Shown here: positions 1 through 5,126 of the stretch, piece after piece
Numbering within the stretch: position 1 is the stretch's first letter
Layout: each line of letters begins with the position of its first letter
Assembly: GCA_031270425.1 (NCBI GenBank)
Contig: JAISXQ010000123.1
Span: 1-5,126 of the forward strand
Direction of reading: 5' to 3'
From: Prevotellaceae bacterium
GTDB taxonomy: Bacteria > Bacteroidota > Bacteroidia > Bacteroidales > Paludibacteraceae
Length of the DNA: 5,126 nt
Program-made: the position numbers and the translations under genes
Notes under the pieces: model-generated
What the model was told of the DNA's origin: nothing
The model's input: the letters and a program-made list of their open reading frames with translations, nothing else
Databases searched by the model: none

Positions 1-41
1 TGGAAGGGAAGAAGGGGTATTCGGAGAAGGTGGTAATATAA
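1..41 (+). CDS. Possible C-terminal tail of an unidentified convergent gene (partial)
   Basis: Reading from base 3 on the plus strand gives EGKKGYSEKVVI followed by a TAA stop at 39-41. The composition is protein-like, with a charged stretch ending in a short hydrophobic tail. A plus-strand gene ending here would be convergent with queG, and the repeat and terminator block would then lie between the two 3' ends, which is a common arrangement. Twelve codons are too few to recognise a family. The frame starting at base 2 stays open much further, through the repeat block, but that translation looks like repeat DNA rather than protein. The call rests on context and should be treated as a hint only. 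Confidence 0.3.
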   Translation, partial: EGKKGYSEKVVI

Positions 42-135
42 AAAAACAACCCCTAACCCCTAAAGGGGGACGTATGGTGCAACGAAAGAGCGTTCGTGCG
101 TTGCACTGTCCTGTTCCCCTTTAGGGGTTAGGGGT
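33..135 (-). terminator. Candidate intrinsic terminator for the HTCS-queG transcript
   Basis: Read on the minus strand, downstream of queG, the perfect 20-bp stem (135-116 paired with 68-49) is followed immediately by TGTTTTTTATATT (48-36), a T-rich run suitable for a U-tract. The stem is GC-rich. The 47-nt loop is long for a classical terminator, but the nested inner stem would shorten it in effect. On the plus strand no T-run follows the stem, so it would not serve equally well for a convergent plus-strand gene. The stem lies about 70 nt past the queG stop codon. Confidence 0.45.
49..135. repeat. Perfect 20-bp inverted repeat enclosing a second nested inverted repeat
   Basis: The arm at 49-68 (ACCCCTAACCCCTAAAGGGG) is the exact reverse complement of 116-135. 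Inside the 47-nt space between the arms, GTGCAACG at 77-84 is the exact reverse complement of 99-106, leaving a 14-nt loop at 85-98. The whole element could fold as a long outer stem with an inner hairpin, either as RNA or as a DNA cruciform. Each outer arm also contains a small CCCC-TTTA-GGGG type self-palindrome. It carries no coding sequence. It may be an intergenic palindromic repeat of the kind scattered through Bacteroidales genomes; that identity is inference, while the pairing is directly visible. Confidence 0.85.
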
Positions 136-204
136 CGTATCCTGTTCCCCTTCAGGGGTTAGGGGTTCTCTCCTGTCCCGCCTCAGCGGGAGGGATTTAG
201 GGGG
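110..204. repeat. Tandem 31-bp direct repeat (two near-identical units plus a degenerate third)
   Basis: Positions 110-135 and 141-166 match at 25 of 26 bases, the difference being T at 122 against C at 153; both contain CCCCTTYAGGGGTTAGGGG. The offset is 31 bp. At the same offset, 172 begins a degenerate third unit: CCTGT, then a different hairpin (TCCCGC 176-181 paired with GCGGGA 186-191), then ATTTAGGGGG at 195-204. The first unit supplies the right arm of the inverted repeat at 49-135. The block fills the DNA between the queG stop codon and the candidate terminator stem, so it would be transcribed as part of the queG 3' untranslated region. Confidence 0.8.
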
Positions 205-1128
205 CTAACCCTTAAATTTAAGATTCTGTTTCAGTTTTTGAAAACCGGCTCTTTTTATTGCCGAGTGGCGGAAGAGCGTTTTAAACTCCTCTTCTTCCAA
301 CGCCAACCAATCTTCTTCCGACCATTCAAAAATCTGACCGACAGGACGTAATTCGGAGTGGGAATGCGCCTGCGCTTTTTTCCTGTTCCAGGGACAATCG
401 TCGCTGCAAATATCACAACCCAAAAACAAATTGGGGAATCCGGTTTTAAACTCGCCGGGTATTTCGTTTTTCGATTCTATTGTCAGGTAAGAGAGGCAGC
501 GGCGGGCGTCCATCGAAGCGTTGGCGAGAGCCGAAGTCGGACAGGCGTCGATGCAGCGCGTACACGAACCGCAACGGTTGGGCGCCGGTTTGTCGTATTT
601 TTCCATTTCTGCGTTCAGCATCAGAACCCCGATAAAGCAATACGAACCGAAACCGGGATTTATCAACTGCGTGTTTTTGCCAATCCATCCCAGTCCGGCG
701 CGCTCAGCCCAGCGCCGTTCGAGTACCGGAGCCGAATCGACAAAAGAATGTTGATGTTCACCGGAAAGGCAGTCCTGCCCGTATTTGTCGACGATAACCT
801 GCCCCAATTCGCGCAGTTTTGTTTTGATAACCGTATGGTAATCCACTGCCGGATAAGCGTATTTCGCCAATTTGGGAGCGGATTCGGGCTGTTGCCGCGC
901 GGGGAAATAGTTAAGCAGCGTAACGACAAGCGATTTGCAGCCGGGCACGAGTTCGCGGGGATCCGTGCGCTTTTCAAAATTGCGGGCAAGGTAGTGCATA
1001 TCGCCGTGTTTGCCTTCGGAAAGCCATTGCCGCAAAAAACGGGCGTCTTCGTCCAAAGCTTCTGCCCGGGCAATGCCGCAAGCGTCGAATCCGACCGATA
1101 AAGCTGCTTTTTTTATAAAACCGTACAT
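205..1128 (-). CDS. queG: Epoxyqueuosine reductase QueG
   Basis: QueG is a cytoplasmic, cobalamin-dependent iron-sulfur enzyme that reduces epoxyqueuosine to queuosine at the wobble base of tRNAs with GUN anticodons (Asp, Asn, His, Tyr). The protein has two 4Fe-4S motifs: C186-x2-C189-x2-C192-x3-C196-P, and C211 with C238-x2-C241-x3-C245-P, the latter inside the family signature GCDICSDDCPWN. The VDSAPVLER segment carries D131, at the position of the conserved active-site Asp of the family, followed by GLGWIGKN near 145-152. The N-terminus (KKAALSVGFDACGIARAEAL) fits the family start, supporting the ATG at 1128; the stop is TAG. At 307 aa it is shorter than the roughly 380-aa E. coli and B. 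subtilis enzymes, lacking their C-terminal extension, as is usual in Bacteroidota. The gene starts 10 nt after the HTCS stop codon, with no strong Shine-Dalgarno sequence and no separate promoter visible, so co-transcription is likely. It looks intact. Confidence 0.96.
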   Translation of the reverse strand: MYGFIKKAALSVGFDACGIARAEALDEDARFLRQWLSEGKHGDMHYLARNFEKRTDPRELVPGCKSLVVTLLNYFPARQQPESAPKLAKYAYPAVDYHTVIKTKLRELGQVIVDKYGQDCLSGEHQHSFVDSAPVLERRWAERAGLGWIGKNTQLINPGFGSYCFIGVLMLNAEMEKYDKPAPNRCGSCTRCIDACPTSALANASMDARRCLSYLTIESKNEIPGEFKTGFPNLFLGCDICSDDCPWNRKKAQAHSHSELRPVGQIFEWSEEDWLALEEEEFKTLFRHSAIKRAGFQKLKQNLKFKG

Positions 1129-1138
1129 CTGCGTTTAG

Positions 1139-4100
1139 TTACTCTTTCAGGTAATTTTTGGGCGGTACGCCGTAATACTCTTTAAAGATACGGCTAAAAT
1201 ATTTGGGATTATCGATTCCTATCATATTCGACACTTCCGCTATGGAATACTTGCTTTCGATAAGAAAATTCGCCGCATTTTTCAACCGGATAATCCGTAT
1301 AAATTCATTGGGAGAACTGTTTGTCAGCTGTGTTACACGATTGTATAGCAAGGTGCGGCTCAACGCCAGTTCACGGCAAAGCACCGATACATTTAACTCA
1401 GGATTATCCAGATTCTGTTCGATAAGCTGCACTAAGCGGCTCATAAATTCTTCGTCCCTGTCGTTGTTTATTGCCATAATATTGCTCTTGCGAATATCCA
1501 TCAAGGCTTTTTTCTGCCATGTGCTTTGCGTGGACAGTAAACTTGATATTTTAAGCCTCAGTATTTCCAAATCAAAGGGCTTTTTCACAAAATCGCCCGC
1601 CCCCGATACGAGCGCTTCTTTAACGGTTTCTTCGTCCGAAGTTTCGGTTATCATAATGATGGAAACAAAGGCGATGTCCGCGTTTTCTTTTATTTTACGG
1701 CAGAAAGAAAAGCCGTCCATATCGGACAGGAGCGAATCCACAATCAGCAGTTCGGGTTGCGATTGGAGTATCTGGTTCAGCGCTTCCTCCGCATTCGGAT
1801 AGGTTTTCACACTGTATTCCCGCGACAACGAATTTTGTAAAAAGGACGCCATCTCCGGGTCGGATTCTACCAGGAAAAGTCGTGCTTTCGCTTCTTCCCC
1901 TGAGGTAAAATCACCTGCCGGAGCAGCCGGAGCAGATTCATCTATGTCTTTTTCGTCGTAGCGGTAGGGAAGCGTTACGATAAATTCCGTCGTTTCATCT
2001 TTTTTGCTGCTGAACGCGATTTTTCCCTTATGAATGTTGACCAGCGCATGTACCATTTTCAACCCGACGCCGCTTCCTGCGTTTTGGGCGTTTATTTCAT
2101 TATCGTCGCGGAATATGTGTTTAAAGATTAATTTCCGGTTTTTGGGCGAAATACCGCTTCCGTTGTTGTTTATCGCAAAGCTCCATTCGTTATCGTAAAA
2201 AGAAATATGTATCTCTATTTTTCCCCCGAAAGGGGTGTATTTTATCGCATTCGACAACAGGTTGTCCGTTATTTTGTTCACTTTTTCTTTATCGAAGAAA
2301 ACTTCCGTGTCCTGTTTCGGTATATGCAGCACAAGGGAAATAAACTTTTGAGAAGTTATCCTCTTATAGGCGTTTGTCTTGCGGACAAAAAAATCATATA
2401 CATTGTTTTTTGTTACGGACAGGATGTAAGCGTTTAATGAAACGCGCTGAAAATCTATTAGTTGATGAACGAAATGATTTAACTTCCGGGTGTTGTTCAA
2501 CGCGAGGGAAAGCAGGTATTTCGCCTCGTTTGTAAGCGTACTTACAAAAGTCATATCTTTAAGCGGGGCTTCGATAAGGCTTAACGGAGTTAAAATATCG
2601 TGAGCCGTATTGATGAAAAAATCCATTTTTTCCTCTGTCTGCTTCTTTTTCCGTTGTTCTTCGTAGCGCTTTATAATAAAGTATGTGGAAACAGCCAACA
2701 GCAGAACATATACGAACCATGCCCACACGGTATTCCACCATGGCTGTTTGACCGTAATTTCTATCTGCCGTTCTTCCTGCAACTGCTGGTCGATGCAGGC
2801 TCTTACGAAAAAAACATATTTTCCGGGCTGTATTTTCGAATACGACGCTGTATTTGAAGTCGATAAACGGTTCCAGTTCAAATCATAATCTTTCAGGTAG
2901 AAGGAATATTCCGTTTTATCCGAGAACTGATAACAGGGTAATGTAAACGAAATTGAGAAATAATTTTTGTTATGAGGAAGTACTATTTTAGCCGTTTCAT
3001 TAATAGAAGAAGAAGAAAGCGGCGAAGCTTTTTCTTTCGGTTTTACCCTGTTCCCGAAAATCCGTAATTCTGTAAATATCAGGGGGTAATGTTCCTTTAT
3101 ACTGCTCTTTTTTATTTCCGACGGATAGAACAATACAGCTCCGTCAGCCGTACCGAAAAGCATCTCGCTGCTGGAACAGCGAAAAGAGGCATTGGGAATG
3201 AACTGGTTGGAAATCAAACCGTCCTGCGTGTTGTAGCTGGTGATTTTTCCCGTTTGCAGAAACAATTTGTTTAATCCTTCTTCCGTCGAGATCCACAGGT
3301 TGTTCATTTCGTCTTTCTCTATGGCATATACGTGATTGGACAAAAGTCCGTCCCTTTCTTTTGTATAATGGCGCAGCGAATCTGCCTTGAAATCATAGTA
3401 ATACAATCCGTTCGATGTTCCGACCCAATACTCGCGGTCGCCATCTTTTAGTAGTTGGTTCACCGTGTTGCTTATCCGTGTCGGTTGCAGCGCTCCGGTG
3501 TTTTTATTCAACAGATAAATTCCCCTGTAAAGTCCCAATACCACCATCGAATCGTTGTACGAACTGAAACAGCGCAAACTTTCCGCGTCGTACAGTCTTG
3601 ATTCTCCGGTTTGAACGTCGTAACAACTTATTTTTCCGTGGATGCCGCCCATCCAGAGTTTATCCGTATGTTCTTCCCTGTAAATGGCGTAAATGTATTC
3701 CGTTCCTATTATCGAAGCGGCGTCGCCGGCACGCCGCCTTAGCGCCCGCCCTGTCCGTTTGTCGATTTCGGCGCAGCCGAAAGCATAGCCTCCCGCCCAT
3801 ATTTTACCTCTCGAATCTTCGCAAAGGGTCAGGATAACATTTCCGTTCGTAGAGCTGTTTTTCCTGAAAAAATGCGTCCACTTGCCTGTTTTCCTTGCGA
3901 ACAGACTTATACCGTTGTTCGTCCCGAACCACAGGTCGCCGTCCCTGTCTTCGATAACGGCATTTACATAATTGCCCACAATGGAATTTTCGTTTCTTTT
4001 CTCGTGGACGAAACTTCCGAACTTTAATTTTGAACGGTCTGTATAAGAAACTCCATTATGGTAGGTAGCCACCCACAGCAAATTTTTATCATCCAGCAGC

Positions 4101-5032
4101 AAATCATAGACGCTGTTTCCCGACAGGGAATTTGCCTCGTTTTCAATTTGCGCAAACGCTTTTTCGACCTGCTGCGTTTGACGGTTGAACAACAGTACGC
4201 CTTCCCCATCCACCCCGACAGCCAATTGCCTTTCGTTGTAGGAAATGATTGCGCGGACAGGTTTGTTTACTGTTGTGCGGAGGCGCGTAAGCAATTCCGC
4301 CGCCTGCTTCGGGAATACATATATCCCGTCGGAAAAAGTCCCGACCCAAAACAAGCGGTATTTTGTGTCGTAATACACGCGGTTGACAAAAACGCCTTTC
4401 AGCAAATGATTTACCGCCACGGCGCTGTCGCGATCCGGCAAACGGGCTAAGTACAAGCCCTCTTTCGTCGATACATAGTAAATATCCTGTTCCTTACATA
4501 TATGATATACATCAATACCCTGCGCAATATCGAGGAGAGCGGTTTTATTGCCGGTCGTGTCGAAACGCAAAATTCCCTTTGTCGTAGCTAACAGAAGCGT
4601 ATTACTATCTTCAAAGAAAATGTAGTTTAATGTGATATTGTACGATTTATAAAAATCCCGAATGGAATAAATAAAAAGGAATTCATCGGATTGGTCGTCG
4701 TATTTATAAACAAGCCCCGACTGCGTGAAAGCCCACAACGAACTGTCGGGAGCTAATGTAACATAGTTGAAACCAATGACTCCCGACGATGATTGATTAG
4801 GCTCCGCCAATTCGTAACGCTTGATGCGGCGTCCGTCATAACGGTCGATAGAAAGCTTGGTGGCAATCCATATAAAGCCGTTCTTATCCTGCCGGATGGA
4901 GAAACTCCGCCTGCTGCTCAAACCCTGTTCTTCGTTCAGGCGGTTAAAATTTCCGGCAATAACCGGATGGCAAATAAACACCGCTACCAGTAATATAAGC
5001 TTGGCGTATTTATAATTAGGCTTTGTTGTCAT
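1139..5032 (-). CDS. Hybrid two-component system sensor kinase / AraC-family response regulator (HTCS)
   Basis: This is a one-protein two-component system of the Bacteroidota HTCS type; such proteins sense periplasmic oligosaccharides and activate polysaccharide utilization genes. Domains in order: signal peptide 1-26 (hydrophobic 12-20, likely cut after VIA); fourteen Reg_prop-type beta-propeller motifs from about 28 to 640, such as DLWFGTNNGISLF at 366-378, fitting two seven-bladed propellers; Y_Y_Y domain about 690-762; membrane helix about 769-787; HisKA with phospho-acceptor H811 in AHDILTPLSLI; HATPase_c about 905-1025 (N-box NLLSNAIKYT 924-933, G1 NNGSGI 956-961, G2 GSGVGL 986-991); Ala/Pro-rich linker; receiver 1051-1167 (acceptor D1099, T1129, K1151); AraC HTH about 1195-1297 with helix-turn-helices near 1214-1237 and 1263-1288. 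Length is normal for the family and no frameshift is seen. Oddities: the usual receiver acidic pair reads E1056-S1057, the conserved Pro after the acceptor is S1103, and the G1 Asp is N956. The start is ATG at 5032, the stop TAA. Ligand and target genes are unknown; no susC/susD homolog is in the window. Confidence 0.96.
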   Translation of the reverse strand: MTTKPNYKYAKLILLVAVFICHPVIAGNFNRLNEEQGLSSRRSFSIRQDKNGFIWIATKLSIDRYDGRRIKRYELAEPNQSSSGVIGFNYVTLAPDSSLWAFTQSGLVYKYDDQSDEFLFIYSIRDFYKSYNITLNYIFFEDSNTLLLATTKGILRFDTTGNKTALLDIAQGIDVYHICKEQDIYYVSTKEGLYLARLPDRDSAVAVNHLLKGVFVNRVYYDTKYRLFWVGTFSDGIYVFPKQAAELLTRLRTTVNKPVRAIISYNERQLAVGVDGEGVLLFNRQTQQVEKAFAQIENEANSLSGNSVYDLLLDDKNLLWVATYHNGVSYTDRSKLKFGSFVHEKRNENSIVGNYVNAVIEDRDGDLWFGTNNGISLFARKTGKWTHFFRKNSSTNGNVILTLCEDSRGKIWAGGYAFGCAEIDKRTGRALRRRAGDAASIIGTEYIYAIYREEHTDKLWMGGIHGKISCYDVQTGESRLYDAESLRCFSSYNDSMVVLGLYRGIYLLNKNTGALQPTRISNTVNQLLKDGDREYWVGTSNGLYYYDFKADSLRHYTKERDGLLSNHVYAIEKDEMNNLWISTEEGLNKLFLQTGKITSYNTQDGLISNQFIPNASFRCSSSEMLFGTADGAVLFYPSEIKKSSIKEHYPLIFTELRIFGNRVKPKEKASPLSSSSINETAKIVLPHNKNYFSISFTLPCYQFSDKTEYSFYLKDYDLNWNRLSTSNTASYSKIQPGKYVFFVRACIDQQLQEERQIEITVKQPWWNTVWAWFVYVLLLAVSTYFIIKRYEEQRKKKQTEEKMDFFINTAHDILTPLSLIEAPLKDMTFVSTLTNEAKYLLSLALNNTRKLNHFVHQLIDFQRVSLNAYILSVTKNNVYDFFVRKTNAYKRITSQKFISLVLHIPKQDTEVFFDKEKVNKITDNLLSNAIKYTPFGGKIEIHISFYDNEWSFAINNNGSGISPKNRKLIFKHIFRDDNEINAQNAGSGVGLKMVHALVNIHKGKIAFSSKKDETTEFIVTLPYRYDEKDIDESAPAAPAGDFTSGEEAKARLFLVESDPEMASFLQNSLSREYSVKTYPNAEEALNQILQSQPELLIVDSLLSDMDGFSFCRKIKENADIAFVSIIMITETSDEETVKEALVSGAGDFVKKPFDLEILRLKISSLLSTQSTWQKKALMDIRKSNIMAINNDRDEEFMSRLVQLIEQNLDNPELNVSVLCRELALSRTLLYNRVTQLTNSSPNEFIRIIRLKNAANFLIESKYSIAEVSNMIGIDNPKYFSRIFKEYYGVPPKNYLKE

Positions 5033-5126
5033 AGTATTATTTTTACTTAGCGATAAAATAGCCGTTCGTTATAATTTGTTTAGTACATGACAAAAACAAA
5101 TAATTCTTTTTAACCACAATAGACAC
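5033..5126 (-). promoter_or_regulatory. AT-rich leader, presumed HTCS promoter region
   Basis: These 94 bases upstream of the HTCS ATG are strongly AT-rich and hold no supportable ORF. The promoter that drives the HTCS, and probably queG, should lie here or just beyond the window edge. TTTG tetramers occur on the minus strand at 5100-5097 and 5094-5091, resembling the Bacteroidota -33 element. I could not pair either with a good TAnnTTTG -7 element at the expected distance, so no promoter is placed precisely. The bases before the ATG (GTAAAAATAATACT) are A-rich without a Shine-Dalgarno sequence, typical for Bacteroidota. Confidence 0.35.
5071..5104. repeat. Imperfect 11-bp inverted repeat in the HTCS leader
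   Basis: ATAATTTGTTT at 5071-5081 and AAACAAATAAT at 5094-5104 are reverse complements at 10 of 11 positions, separated by 12 bases (5082-5093). The centre lies about 55 bp upstream of the HTCS start codon, within the presumed promoter region. This could be an operator for a dimeric regulator, perhaps the HTCS AraC domain itself, but AT-rich DNA yields such pairings by chance fairly easily. Confidence 0.4.

Noticed and set aside
50..204. CRISPR array
   Set aside because: The repeats are internally palindromic, occur only two to three times with about 5-nt gaps instead of 30-nt unique spacers, and no cas gene is nearby.
124..204. Telomere-like repeat (GGGGTTA)
   Set aside because: The GGGGTTAGGGG core occurs only twice, inside longer repeat units and between ordinary bacterial chromosomal genes; the resemblance is coincidental.
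663..1073. A 136-codon minus-strand frame overlapping queG in another frame
   Set aside because: It shadows the queG coding frame; no family features or independent start signal are seen.
358..1101. A 247-codon open frame on the plus strand, antisense to queG
   Set aside because: It lies entirely within queG, whose product has complete family motifs. The antisense product shows no recognisable domain and arises from the codon bias of the GC-richer queG sequence.
1203..1802. A 199-codon plus-strand frame antisense to the HTCS receiver and AraC region
   Set aside because: The sense strand encodes clear receiver and AraC motifs. The antisense product is a Ser/Ile/Leu-rich low-complexity translation typical of a shadow frame.
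4058..4450. A 130-codon plus-strand frame antisense to the HTCS sensor
   Set aside because: The sense frame encodes propeller repeats here; the antisense product has no recognisable domain or upstream signal.
4955..5032. Lipoprotein signal peptide around C21 of the HTCS
   Set aside because: The residues before the Cys (VFIC) do not fit a lipobox; an ordinary signal peptide ending at A26 fits better.
5081..5112. Standard Bacteroidota promoter (TTTG plus TAnnTTTG)
   Set aside because: TTTG tetramers are present, but no convincing -7 element lies at the expected spacing, so no exact promoter was called.

Overview
The window reads as a piece of a Bacteroidota chromosome, most likely order Bacteroidales. 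Three things point that way. The main gene encodes a hybrid two-component system (HTCS) protein, an architecture typical of polysaccharide-degrading Bacteroidales. The queG product is about 307 aa, the short form without the C-terminal extension seen in Escherichia coli and Bacillus subtilis. The gene starts lack clear Shine-Dalgarno sequences and have A-rich upstream DNA instead. No genus can be assigned from this window.

Layout, read on the minus strand (right to left). Positions 5126-5033 are an AT-rich leader with no gene. It should hold the HTCS promoter and contains an imperfect 11-bp inverted repeat. Positions 5032-1139 encode a 1297-aa HTCS: signal peptide, a 14-repeat (two-propeller) periplasmic sensor, a Y_Y_Y domain, one membrane helix, histidine kinase, receiver and AraC-type DNA-binding domain. 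After a 10-nt gap, positions 1128-205 encode epoxyqueuosine reductase QueG. Positions 204-42 are a non-coding block of C/G-rich inverted and tandem repeats with a terminator-like end. On the plus strand, positions 1-41 could be the tail of a convergent gene whose body lies outside the window.

The two genes have unrelated jobs. The HTCS should sense a periplasmic ligand, classically an oligosaccharide, and control transcription of target genes, usually a polysaccharide utilization locus. No susC/susD-like gene or glycoside hydrolase is in the window, so the target is unknown. QueG performs the last step of queuosine synthesis on tRNA. Their tight same-strand spacing suggests co-transcription, but nothing in the sequence shows a functional link.

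No tRNA, rRNA, CRISPR array, insertion sequence or phage gene was found, and no clearly new system is evident. The points most worth a second look are the structured repeat block at 49-204, the altered conserved residues in the HTCS receiver and ATP-binding domains, and the HTCS-queG gene pair.
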